Shown here: piece after piece, positions 13,301-27,134 of the stretch
How positions within the stretch are numbered: the stretch's first letter is position 1
Layout of the letters: each line of letters starts with the position of its first letter
Source of the DNA: Golubevia sp. BC0850
Lineage: Eukaryota; Basidiomycota; Exobasidiomycetes; Golubeviales; Golubeviaceae
Length of the DNA stretch: 64,000 bases
NCBI GenBank assembly: GCA_012976225.1
Contig: JAAVVG010000007.1
Location: 682,001-746,000 of the forward strand
Direction of reading: 5' to 3'
Notes under the pieces: model-generated
Told to the model about the DNA's origin: nothing
Database searches by the model: none
Seen by the model: the letters and a program-made list of their open reading frames with translations, nothing else
Position numbers and translations under genes: made by a program

Positions 13301-13585
13301 TCTTTCCTTCTATCTCTGTATTCGGAGTTGACTGGGGTGAAAGGGAGAGATTGGAAGGTTAAATTGGGTGTGGAGAGTAAGGGTTAGAACGAGAAGGACG
13401 TGGGATTAGATGCTCACGATCTGCTCGTAGTTCGAAGTTCTCCCCTGAGAACGGTGATTGGATATTTAGAGATTAGAGATAGGATCTGATTAGTCTTGGT
13501 ACAAAGAAGATGCTTATTGTATGGGTTATCTAGTTGCTAGTTGCTCACCTTTCCTTGGAGCAGTGAAGAATCTTGGTCGACTCAT
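10399..13585 (-). CDS. APL2: AP-1 clathrin adaptor beta subunit
   Basis: Ten exons, 13585-13549, 13444-13418, 13331-13117, 12852-12331, 12244-11952, 11849-11684, 11592-11221, 11143-10965, 10875-10651 and 10549-10399, total 2187 nt and give 728 aa, the length expected of a fungal beta adaptin. The trunk is unmistakable: [39 protein letters not shown] and [20 protein letters not shown]. The protein pairs with gamma-adaptin in the AP-1 core and recruits clathrin at trans-Golgi and endosome membranes. The hinge has clathrin-box-like motifs ([16 protein letters not shown]) and the protein ends in DLLDLI; no large appendage ear is present, as is usual in fungi. Exon 2 is only 27 nt and is required for the conserved N-terminus. 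The gene is divergent from DIM1. Confidence 0.95.
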
Positions 13586-13748
13586 TCTCTTCTCTTCTCT
13601 CTCGTTCCAGCTATTGACTAATCTTGGTTCAATTCAACCTTTTGGTGATTTTGATTCTGATTCTAGTTGGAGGATTGGTCTGGAAGTGAAGTGAAAGTGA
13701 GATAGCAAGTGTAGGTGTGAACAGCGTACTGCGTAATCTAAACGCGAG

Positions 13749-13769
13749 TTTTGCGTTTTGCGTTTTGCG
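13749..13769 (+). repeat. three tandem TTTTGCG heptamers in the APL2-DIM1 divergent promoter
   Basis: The 268 bp between the two start codons holds three head-to-tail TTTTGCG units, directly preceded by AACGCGAG and followed by TGTTGAACGCA. ACGCGA resembles an MBF/SBF-type core, but that assignment is inference. No other such repeat was noticed in the window. Confidence 0.75.
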
Positions 13770-13829
13770 TGTTGAACGCATTATTTTCTCTGTCTTGAGA
13801 TTTGGATTCTTCTCCCAGACCCAAGTTAA

Positions 13830-15658
<1,829 letters not shown>

Positions 15659-16949
15659 TTCTGGGCTTGGTTTCATGTTTAAATTGTTGTTTCTCTTGTT
15701 GATGTCAAATATTTGTACCATACTATTCAAAAGCGCTTTTACCAAACAGAGTTTTATATAATTCAATGAGTCTCCACTATTTCTATTTCTTTTTTGATCT
15801 CGTTTCTAAAACCTTCTCACAAAGACGCCTGGGAGAGAGAGAATGAGAAGCTCGCTCCCCCCCCCCCTTTTTCTTTTTGTTTCTCCTTGCCCCCTTCTTT
15901 CACTCACTTCTCTCTCCTCTCTCACGTCAAATCCGTATCCCCAATCCAATCTACATCAGAGATGGAAACTTGAAGTACGAATTTTTCGTTCGTCAGATTT
16001 TGGGGCAGTGAATTTGGAAAAGCAAAAGAAAAAGTGCTATGAATCTTTTAATCTTCTTTCCAGAGCCTACCCACACAAATCTGTCTTTCTGAATTGTTTC
16101 GTCTTTTTTCTGACCTTTCCCAGTTACTTTTTTTGATGACTTCGCCTCTTTTGTTTCTCTCTGGCAATGAGAATGTCTTTTATGACTTCGGCTTTCGCTT
16201 TTGGAAGAGGTTTTGTTTGGTTGATGCCTGAAGTTTAAGATAATTTTCTGTAAAATAGTCAGTACTTTCTTGACTATGAAAGTTAGCTGCCTGGTCGAAG
16301 ATCTGTCGAATGGAAAGAGACTTTTGAGAGAGCGGAATGTCGAGTATCGACGGGAAGACAGAGGCTGGTTTCAATTTTCAAGCATGTGCACCACTATGAT
16401 TTCACTCTCAATACCGCTCAAAATTTTCAAGATTTGATCAAAACAAACACTTCAAAAAATTTAGCCTTTTGGTATTTAAAGAGTCCCTGCAAGATGGAGA
16501 ATTGAGCTCTACCCCTTCTCTCTTCAACACCCACCCCCTTTCTGTTCCCGGTAACTCCACCTTCCTCGCTTCACATAAAACTTGAAGCCGAATATGGTTA
16601 CGATCCTAGTCCCGAAACTTCATCATTGAGGCCAAGGGGAGATCCACGGAAGGCTCGACAGGCAATTCTCTCCTTTTGACTCGTCGCCAAATGAGAGAGA
16701 ACGAGAGAACAATGTGAGATGAGATAAAATTCTGGATTCGTTTGTGTGAAAAAGGTAAACCCCTCAGTTTACTCACTTGTTTCGCCTTCTTCCAAGATCC
16801 TTAGCTTCACCTTCCCACTTTTGACCATCTCGTTCCCTTGCAGGACTTCCCTTGCCTCTTTCCAAAGTTTGAGTGAGCGAGGAGAGTTTCTTTGGCCAAA
16901 CCCCATCATTCCATCCGAGGCGATCGATAGGCTCTTCATCGCCCGTGAT
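15659..16949. other. 1.3 kb intergenic, no gene seen
   Basis: AT- and CT-rich sequence with a poly-C run of about 11 near 15860. Open frames on either strand are short and low-complexity. It separates the DIM1 stop from the start of the next plus-strand gene and should hold the DIM1 3' end and that gene's promoter. Confidence 0.5.
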
Positions 16950-18299
16950 ATGTCTGCCACGGTGGAGGAGCTCAAGAAGTTGAAACCAGGAAGAATAGGT
17001 TTTGACGAGGAAGGAAGTCTCAACAGATACTCGTCAACGGGTCCGGACGGAAAGGGGTTCGATGCCAACATCACCTCTCCCGAAGACTTCCAGCTAGCCC
17101 TCGAGGAGATCTTCGCCTCCTTGACAAAGCTCCGAGAACTTCAATGGAATAGGGATGAAGTCGCTTTCTCCTCCTCGATCATTACTCAACTCGAGCCTAC
17201 AACACGTTGGATGTCCTTTACGTCGCATTCTCCGCCTGCGAAGAGGACTTTCTCATCCCACCAGAGTCTCTCCCTTCCAAAGGTCTACCACGACCAAGTG
17301 AGTTTCCCAAGTATTTCAAATCAAGCTTGTTTCCCTGACATGCTCACTCCCTTTCTTCAGCGCCCATCTGGAAGCCCTCCAAAAACCTCTCGTGTATAGG
17401 AGTCGCCAATCTAGGAGAGGGTCTCCGAGACGTCATCGGACTAAATAGCGAGCCAGGCAACGGATTGAAATTTGAGAGTGGTCCACTTCTCGAACGTCAG
17501 TGTAGAGCGTTCGCGAAATTCGTCAGATCCGCGGAGAACATCACCTCAATCGATCTCAGTGGCCTGGGATGGGTGGGAGAAGAAGAGCAACGGCCAGACG
17601 CTATCGCCTCAGTACTTCCCACTTTCCCTGCGTTCCAGCCAAGATGTCTAGAGGGGGAAGGCTGTATCCTAGGTCTTCACCCCGCCATCAAGGAGTTGGC
17701 GGAGCGTCATCACGTTTTGAATAGAGAAGTCATTCAAGCCTTTGGGAAAGAATGCTCAGAGGTACAGAATCATCCTCTGGCTCAGATAGCGGATCTTCTC
17801 CAAGAACAAGGAATTTCTCAAGAGGTACCGGAGGAGTGGAACAGGAGGTTCGTGAGCAAGAAGAGTTGAAAAGTTGGTGGCAAGTTTGAAAGTGAGTGAA
17901 TCTCTCGTCGATGTGTTTAGCCCAGCATCTTCTTTCTGGATCTGCTTAATCGAACCTTTTCTCTCCATCTGTCCTGCAGTTCCGTCTCTTTGTGAAGAAC
18001 GAGAGTCTGCTGCTATATCGTTTAACTGGAAGTGAGAAGGCTACCATTCTACTCGGTAGTCTTAACTGTACCTCGGATTCAGACGATTCAGACAGCAAGA
18101 AGACGCATTATTCGAGCTTCTATGCCTCATCTGGTACCGTTTGCGGAAGCTCAACTGATGGAACTTCAGTTGAGAACGTCAACAAAGACTTAGATGGAAC
18201 CCAGAAATCCTCTTTGATGATGAGAGAATGCTGTTGAGATTCAAGTCGAAGGATAGCTTGAGATATGGTGACACCGTCGTTGAACTTGAGACTCTATGA
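16950..18299 (+). CDS. unrecognised protein-coding gene with apparent frame breaks
   Basis: I cannot name a family. An ATG at 16950 (MSATVEELKKLKPGRIGFD) opens a frame that reads well to about 17180. The continuation that reads as protein (RAYNTLDVLYVAFSACEEDF) is in another frame, shifted by one base around the TCTCCTCCTCG run at 17166-17177, with no plausible intron between. That frame continues across a clean intron (17298-17360) into exon 17361-17851 or -17869, which contains CLEGEGCILGLHPAIKELAE and ADLLQEQG. Further exons may follow after an acceptor at 17980 (FRLFVKNESLLLYRLTG). A late open stretch, DDERMLLRFKSKDSLRYGD, ends at 18299. Either there is a single-base error in the sequence, or the gene is decaying. 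Composition and codon use look like the neighbours. No signal peptide or membrane segment was seen. Confidence 0.45.
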
Positions 18300-19197
18300 A
18301 TGAGACAGGTGGAGTACGATCCTAAGGGAAGGAGCGATATGGGGAGGAAGAAAGGAGATATAATCTGGAGATTGAGATGATGAGGCTGAAGAGGACGAAA
18401 AAGAAAGAATATCAGTCATACCCTCGCGCCTTCCATGCCAATCTGAGAAACACTCCAGAGAGACTCAAAAATAACATGATTCACTAAGGTTGACTCCTTC
18501 AATTCTCTGACTCACACACTCTGATCCTTAAGGGACTTGAACTTTCATCACTTTCATTGGATTAGAGATGTTCAATGTGCCACTGCTTACTTGCTTGTCC
18601 CCGACTCTCTCCAGAAAATCAAAGACACCAATTTGGTCACAGAACTCGAGTCTGATTTCGGTGCTCCAGAAAGACAGCATTTTTTCAAGGTGCCGAGAGT
18701 TGCCCGTGGAAGAATGACCGAGTGAGCAATGGTACCTACGTTCCCCCCCCCCCCTCTGGCACTCTGCTAGGGATAGGTGATTCACCTGTGGCTAGGCGTT
18801 TTTGTAGAAGTCAAGAGAAAGACTCGACCCATGAACTTATGAACTTGAGAGGTTGCCACCTTATAGGACAAAGGCGCTCCGGTCTTCCCACCGATGAAGA
18901 AGAACTCACCCTCTTCTAAACCCAAACCAGCTGAACCTTCTCAATTTAGAATTGTAAAATGACTGACCGATCAATTGAATCCAAGGTACAAATATTTGTT
19001 TGGGTCATCTGCGTTACGACCGGTCGTCAAGGTGTTTGGAAACCCTATCCCTTTTTTTGCTTTTTGCGCCTCGACCCTTTTAACCTTCTTTCTTTCTTTT
19101 CTTTCCTTTTTCTTCTCCTCCCAAACCACTCCCTTTCCTTTTCTTTCTCTTCTTCAAAACATTCTTTCAACACCACCTTCTCTTTCACTTGACCATC
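18300..19197. other. intergenic, upstream of the PR-1 gene
   Basis: No convincing frame. A poly-C run of about 12 lies near 18743. From about 19060 to 19190 the sequence is a long CT-rich tract leading directly into ATG 19198, as expected for the leader of a strongly expressed secreted-protein gene. Confidence 0.5.
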
Positions 19198-20411
19198 ATG
19201 AAATTTTGTTGTTCATTCATCATCCTAGCAAGCACTCTCTTCTTGGCCTTTTCAAGCGCTGGCGCTTCATCTCATTCCAATCACCCACCTTCCAAAATCC
19301 GTTCTCATTCTTCTTGCGATTCTAAAAAGATCAAGAACCATCATCAAATTCAAGTGAAGGCGAAAGTGAGTAAAGAAACTTGATGTCTTTAAATAGATGG
19401 CTGTTGGCCCAACCTTCAACGCTTCAAATTCTGACAAAGACTTTTCTTTATTCTCTCTTTTCTTAGAACCACCAACCTACAGAGAAAAAGAACCAGGAAT
19501 GGGTAGTTCTTTCTGCAGGATTCCATTCTGAATTCTCAACTGGTTTCACAACCTCTCGTCATTCAACCAAGACCAAAACCTCAACTTCTCCAACTGCCAC
19601 TAAAGAACCAACTTCTCCAGATTCATCTTCATCTTCCACTGAGACTTCAACTGATTCAACTCTCACAGATGAGCAATCTTCAATGCTTTCAGCCACCAAC
19701 AAAGACAGAGAAGCTCATTCAGCATCTCCACTTTCTTGGGAAAGTTCTCTAGAAGCTTCTGCAAAGAAATGGGCCTCTGGTTGTGCTTTCAAACATTCAG
19801 GTGGAGATTATGGAGAGAATCTTTACTCTTCTTGGTCTTCTTCTACTTCTTCAAATGGACCTTCTTTGGAAGTAGCCGAAAAAAGTTGGTATGGGGAAGT
19901 CAAGGACTATGATTTCTCCGATGGAGATTTCGGTTCTTCAACTGGACATTTCACTCAGGTTGTCTGGAAAGACACTAAGAAGATTGGTTGCGCAAAGGTT
20001 AAATGTGATGGAGATCAGCTTGGTTATGGAAGTGGTGGAAATGCTTGGATGATCGTATGTCAGTGAGTATCGGTTTGAATTTAGTTGTGGGCTCGGGAAA
20101 TTGTAACTCAGTGTAGTGACGGATTTTATGATTTCCTTCTTCGCTTCACAGGTACTCTCCAGCGGGAAATGTATTGGTAAGTTTGGGAAAAAGAATCGAC
20201 GGTGGCGTGAATAGACGACGATGGGGATCCATCTCTTTCTGTCTACTAACCTAACTTCTTTCTCCTCTGTGCTCCCTGAAATCGATCGAACATTTCACAG
20301 GGTCAATTTGCGTAAGTAACTAGCCAGCATTGGCAGGTCGATGAACACTCGAATTTCTCCTTACACTCTCTCTCTTATTGTTCTCTCAGTGAAAACGTCT
20401 TGTCATCATAG
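19198..20411 (+). CDS. secreted PR-1/CAP-superfamily protein
   Basis: Five exons, 19198-19365, 19467-20062, 20152-20176, 20301-20311 and 20390-20411, give 273 aa. A signal peptide is evident (CCSFIILASTLFLAFSSAGA). A Ser/Thr/Lys-rich linker follows to about residue 125, likely O-glycosylated. The CAP domain then shows NKDREAHSASPLSWESSL, KWASGC, GGDYGENLY, STGHFTQVVWKDTKKIGC and PAGNVLGQFAENV. CAP proteins of fungi (Pry family) bind sterols and lipids or act in host contact; the exact role here is unknown. The domain's last motif is built from three tiny exons, one of only 11 nt, and all joins are in phase. Leader and start context fit strong expression. Confidence 0.92.
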
Positions 20412-20746
20412 TCGTAGATCGATACTGTATTCTTTCTGAGATCTATTTTATGGGCTTCTGTTTGTCTTCTTTCCTTTCTCTGGGTTCTGTATTTCCTTCT
20501 GTATCTGGGCTCGATCGATTCGAGTCCTGTGCAAAACCGAGACTGGTTCTCTCTCTCTCTTTCGCATCTCAGTTTCAGATGTTTCTCATTTTACCTTCTA
20601 GATACGATTCACGAAATGTCATCTCCAGGTTGAGAAGATGCGATTTTACAGTGGCGGTGGACCCCTGGCTCGCACTGACTTTTGTGATCTTGGCTGTGGG
20701 AGTCGTCAGCTCCTTCCGTCTCACCCACCCACCTCATCCGTCCATC

Positions 20747-22638
<1,892 letters not shown>

Positions 22639-23687
22639 AGAACATCAACATCGTTCAATCGATAGAATCATTAGCAATCAGTTCTAGGAAGTTGCTCAAC
22701 GAGACTTCCTCGAACCACAAGATCGCATCAAATCAGAAATATGACTTCTAAACCAACAACATCTTTGATCCATTCTTCGTCATCAATTTGTCGATCCTCT
22801 CCCTTCCCCTACTTTACCTCCGTCTCTTCCCTGGGCTTTCTCTTTCTCCTTCTTGTTCCCCCTTTCCCTCTTTTGTTATGAACTTTCTGTTATCTCCCTC
22901 TTTCTGGTCTCTGTTTTCTTTCACCCTTTCCATCTCAAACCATCTCAAAGTTACAACCACCCTACTCCCCTTCAACCTTGTTCTCTCTTCACTCTCGAAA
23001 CGAAACATCGTACCTAATTCAAATTCAATTGTACAAACTCTTTGCTTCAGCTTGAACGTCTGTGCTTGACTGACTCGACTGCATGCAGGTGAGTCCGGGC
23101 TCTATTGATAAAGAAAAATCAGATCGTAAAGGAGAATCACAGGAGAAGATGAAGAGCATCAACATTTGAAAAGAGTTTGATGAATTGAAACCAAGGAAAA
23201 TGGGAGAAAAGAGAACAAATTACGAAGGAAATGTGAGATTGCTTGGAGGAAAGAGATTTTTTTTCTGTATCTAAGTTTTTCTAGTTAGAGTAACGAGGCA
23301 AAGGGATCCGGATTCCAATTGAGAAAGAATTCGAGGGGCAGAGAATTATCAAGCTTTAGTGTTCTTAACTTGTTCCATCTGGTTTAGAAGGGAGAGAAGC
23401 GTTGAAGACGTTTGAGGTCGAGACTTGGTTTGATTTATTATTTTCGAATCTTGAATCTTGAGTCGTTGGACATAAGACATGAGAAGTAAAGTATCGGGAG
23501 AAGAATTGGCAAAGAGAAAGGACTGTGAGAATAGGGGGAAGTGGAAAGTGGAAAGTGGAAACCGGAAACAGGGAGGAAGAGGTCAGTTTGATTCTTGACA
23601 AGAGGCTGAGAGAAGGAGTGAAAGCAAATCAGAAGAACTACTCACCTTGATGATAGCCCAAGTGAACCTGATATGACTCTAGAGAGA
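22639..23687. other. intergenic between convergent PEP4 and zinc-finger genes
   Basis: About 1 kb, CT-rich on the plus strand just after PEP4, then purine-rich. It must hold the 3' UTRs of both genes. A GTGAG-type donor on the minus strand sits just past 23645, so the zinc-finger gene may have a spliced 3' UTR. Nothing else was seen. Confidence 0.45.
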
Positions 23688-26285
23688 TCATCTGATGCGA
23701 TTCCAGACTTGAGGATGAGCTGATTCTTCAGCAGCTTTCAAAGAAGGAACTCTCTGTCTCTTGCTGACTCGAACTCCACTCTCATCATCAGCTTGACTTG
23801 AAGCCACTTCTGCCTGACCTCCTTGAGTAGATTGTTTGGTTTGAGGAGTGGATCCTAGAACAGCTGCAGGGAAATAAGGCATCTCCTCATCTCTAGCTCC
23901 CCCATCTTCTAATCCAGAGCCACCAGGTGCGACCAGCCTCCTCTCGCTCATCGGGATCTCGTCCTCATCTTCTTCGTCCAGATCCAATTCGATTTCATCT
24001 TCATCCTCATCCAGATAGGCATCATGTGGATAAGGAATTCCAGGTCCGACTGGTGCAGATTCCAAGCGAAATCTAGGATCCGAGCTTGAGTATTGTCCAG
24101 CTGAAGAAGGATGACGAGCTTGAGGATAGGGTTGATAGCGAGGATCGTTCCTATCGAGTCCTTCTACCGGGTACTTGGCGCTCAAACGAGGTCTACCTAA
24201 GACAGGCATCTTCTGTTGCTCTTCTCTGACGAATCTAGGTTGAGGTGGAAGAGCTCTTGGGCTGTGACTTGACTCTGCTTGATATCGGTATGGATTTGAG
24301 AAAGATTGATTGCGCATGTTACCGTTTTTGAAAGTTGAAGGAATCATTTTGGTACTGTCGTTAGGATCCTCCACCCACTTGCTTCTCTTCCCCTTCTTCT
24401 TGTCCGAAGCCTGATGTTCCATTCTTTGAAGACTGTCTCGGTTGGAAACGCTGCTTCCAGGGATCTCATGTAATCTTTGATGTTGAATTAAGTTATCAGA
24501 TCTGTTGAATCTCTTCTGGCACAGAGGGAAACTACATGCGAAAGGTTTGGAGTTGGTGTGCAGAGATCTTTCGTGTCTTCTTAGATGTTCCGATCTTTTG
24601 AATGATTTCCCACAGTTCGGAGCTGTACATAGGAAGGCTTTGAGTCCAGTATCAGGAGCGATAGTTCTAACCAATGGCTGACGGATTAGATGTGGACTTT
24701 CGGTAGTTGGACCTAGATTGTGAGGATCTGTCGAGGGACCAGCTCTTGAAGGAACGGGAGGTGGACTGAGACTTGGACGAGCGATAACTCCATCATTGGT
24801 TGCTGCTCCTTTGAATGGATTAGAGTGAGGAGATATCTCTGCATCGACTTGCATTTCCGTTTCCGATGACATTCCTGACGAGTTCCCATGACGATCGAGG
24901 CTCGAATTTCCAATCCTGGCCTCTAGTTCTCCATTCCTTCCTCCATTCTTGACTCCATCCGTTTGTATAGAAGAAGACCCAAGAGAGTTTGATCCGATTC
25001 CTTGAGACTTGGTGAGGTAGGGAGCTGGTGCGTGAGAAGAAGAGCCAGAAGGAGCCTTTCTCGCTTTAGGAAGAGACTCGTTCGTAGTTGGAACCAGACC
25101 AGAATACTTGGAAGTATGCTTGTTTGTAGTCTTAGTAGGTTGAGTTGAATCTCCTTCTTTACCTAATCTTGATCCAGGTCCCAAACCCCTTGTTTGAGTT
25201 TTCTCCTTCCTGCTTGACTTGCTCTCTCTCTCAGATACCGGGTTGAAGACTGAAGGTGGCTCTCTACTAGGATAACGACCTTTGATAGATCCAGAGGAGC
25301 TGAATTGGAGGTCATCCTTCGAGGACTTGACGATCGGAAGAGGAGGAGTGTTTGGATGAGGAACTGGCTTCTGATTCTGCAATCTTGCTGCTCTTCTAGG
25401 TGCGGCTGCTGCTGTTGAAGATGCTGATTTTGTCTTTGAAGTAGAAGTAGACGTCGAATCCGGAGCCGCGGTAGCAGGTCGAGGAGAGAGTTGTTCGTGT
25501 CGGATTGAGGTCGATTGAGACTCCTTTTTGCTGCTGTTGGAGGAAGACTGCAGGTTCGGATCTTGAGGATTGGAAGGCGATTCCTTCTCACCAATTTCGA
25601 TTCTAGATGGAAGAGAACCTTCTGCCGCACCGGGAGGAGATCCAGAAGCAGAAGAGTCGTTCTTGTTTGAGTTCTTGCTGATAGATTCGGCAGCAGGGTT
25701 CATGACCAATCGAGTACTTCCAGCCATCTCGTCCATAGCTTCTAATCTAGGTAGCTGAATGGCTTGAGGTTGAATGAGTTGGTGTATATTCGAGGTTGGT
25801 AGAACTGGAAGAGGAGGAGAGGGATTTGAAGTTGAAGAGGAGAAGTTTGAAGTTGTTCGTTCTCCTGGATGCTGGAAAGGGGTCGAAGGACTGGATCTAG
25901 AGTTTGAGCGGTATTTAAGAACTGGCAGTTGACGGTGAAGAGGTGAATTGTTCTCAAGAGGGATTTCTCTTGATTCCACTAGCGATCTGAGCGAAGGAAG
26001 TTGGTTTTGATGAGATGGTGGTGGTTGAGGGGAAGAGGAAGATTTTGACGTGCCTTCATCGATGAGGGGAAACATTCGCGCTCTGTTTTGAACGTCAACG
26101 GGAGAGAGGGAGGGCGTCAAAGATGCGGGTGGAGAAGGATTGTGGAGATAAGAAGAAGAAGAAATTCTAAGAGAAAGATGTGATGAACTTGACGAAGAGA
26201 GAGTAGGGGATGAAGGGGGAGCACTTCTCCTTGGGATTTCGTTGATATCTTCTAAGTTGCAGGTTGAGCTTGGGTTCTTAAGCAT
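23688..26285 (-). CDS. C2H2 zinc-finger transcription factor, Msn2/Msn4-like
   Basis: One long exon, 865 aa from ATG 26285 ([18 protein letters not shown]). I chose this start because an acceptor (TTCATAG) lies one base upstream. It pairs with a GTGAGT donor at 26413, giving a 127-nt 5'-UTR intron (26287-26413). Two tandem fingers lie near residues 545-605, CX4C-X12-HX4H and CX4C-X12-HX3H. Their helices contain [15 protein letters not shown] and [15 protein letters not shown], the pattern of Msn2/Msn4-class stress regulators that bind AGGGG elements; the DNA target is inferred. The rest is disordered and rich in Ser and Pro, with a long acidic run ([18 protein letters not shown]) near residue 760 that could act as an activation domain. 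A frame upstream of 26285 also stays open, to 26357, so a longer N-terminus is possible. Confidence 0.85.
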   Translation of the reverse strand: MLKNPSSTCNLEDINEIPRRSAPPSSPTLSSSSSSHLSLRISSSSYLHNPSPPASLTPSLSPVDVQNRARMFPLIDEGTSKSSSSPQPPPSHQNQLPSLRSLVESREIPLENNSPLHRQLPVLKYRSNSRSSPSTPFQHPGERTTSNFSSSTSNPSPPLPVLPTSNIHQLIQPQAIQLPRLEAMDEMAGSTRLVMNPAAESISKNSNKNDSSASGSPPGAAEGSLPSRIEIGEKESPSNPQDPNLQSSSNSSKKESQSTSIRHEQLSPRPATAAPDSTSTSTSKTKSASSTAAAAPRRAARLQNQKPVPHPNTPPLPIVKSSKDDLQFSSSGSIKGRYPSREPPSVFNPVSERESKSSRKEKTQTRGLGPGSRLGKEGDSTQPTKTTNKHTSKYSGLVPTTNESLPKARKAPSGSSSHAPAPYLTKSQGIGSNSLGSSSIQTDGVKNGGRNGELEARIGNSSLDRHGNSSGMSSETEMQVDAEISPHSNPFKGAATNDGVIARPSLSPPPVPSRAGPSTDPHNLGPTTESPHLIRQPLVRTIAPDTGLKAFLCTAPNCGKSFKRSEHLRRHERSLHTNSKPFACSFPLCQKRFNRSDNLIQHQRLHEIPGSSVSNRDSLQRMEHQASDKKKGKRSKWVEDPNDSTKMIPSTFKNGNMRNQSFSNPYRYQAESSHSPRALPPQPRFVREEQQKMPVLGRPRLSAKYPVEGLDRNDPRYQPYPQARHPSSAGQYSSSDPRFRLESAPVGPGIPYPHDAYLDEDEDEIELDLDEEDEDEIPMSERRLVAPGGSGLEDGGARDEEMPYFPAAVLGSTPQTKQSTQGGQAEVASSQADDESGVRVSKRQRVPSLKAAEESAHPQVWNRIR

Positions 26286-26413
26286 GCTATGAACGAGTTG
26301 AAACATAGAGAAAAGGAGAAAGAGACGGGGAGTTAGAGAGGATGGGTTGCATACCAATGCGGGCTTGTTGTGGAGAACTTCTCTCCGAGATCGAGGAAAA
26401 TTTGCGAACTCAC

Positions 26414-27134
26414 CTCAATTGGACTGGCTGTCGAGATGATTCAGTCTTGCACGATAAGTAATTGAGTGAAATTTAAAAGAGGAAGAAAGGGAGTGCGAAG
26501 GAAGAAGGAAGAATGGAAGAAAGGGGAGGATCAGGGAAAGGTCTATCAGGGGGTCATGAGCCATCCCTTCTGGCGGGATCACTTCAGCCTTGCAATTCGC
26601 TTGCAGCTCAATCTCCAGAATTCTTTACTCAAAGGTCTCACTATCTCACTATCTCACTATGTGATCACTACCCGAAAAAGGGCGGACCAGAACCTTTTCT
26701 GACACCTTGCGTTCGTTATTTTTGGGACCATCTGCAGGGGGTGAGGGTATTCACCCCTTGAGGAAATGTCAAACCAAATTGCCAATCCTGTTGCATCTCC
26801 ACTCAAACATGTGTGGTAAGGGGTTCCTCATTATGCAGTCAATCTTAATTCCAAAGAAATTCAAGTGGCAAAAGGATAACAAGTGACGTTTGAATGAGAT
26901 GTGCGCAATGTCTTTTCTGGCCAAGGTGAGGAAGTGACCAGTGGGGGAGGTGGAACTTCCTTTCATTTCCTTCTATTTCTTCTTTGATTCATCAAACCAC
27001 TTGAACACAGCTGAAAGCAGTACTTACCAGCAGCTGAGAGACGAGAAGGACGCTTCGATCAAAATCAATCCAACTCTTCCACATACAGGAAGAAACTCAA
27101 ACTCATCTTCATTCACCTCAAAGAACAGCCTCAA
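26414..27134. other. divergent intergenic with a CTCACTAT x3 repeat
   Basis: This is the shared upstream region of the zinc-finger gene (-) and GIR2 (+). Bases 26637-26660 are three tandem CTCACTAT units. AAGGGG/CCCCTT-like matches occur near 26755, but are too short to be called stress elements. No gene was seen. Confidence 0.5.

Noticed and set aside
17945-17965. tRNA B-box-like AATCGAACC on the minus strand
   Set aside because: No A box or cloverleaf could be found around it. No tRNA gene was recognised in the window.
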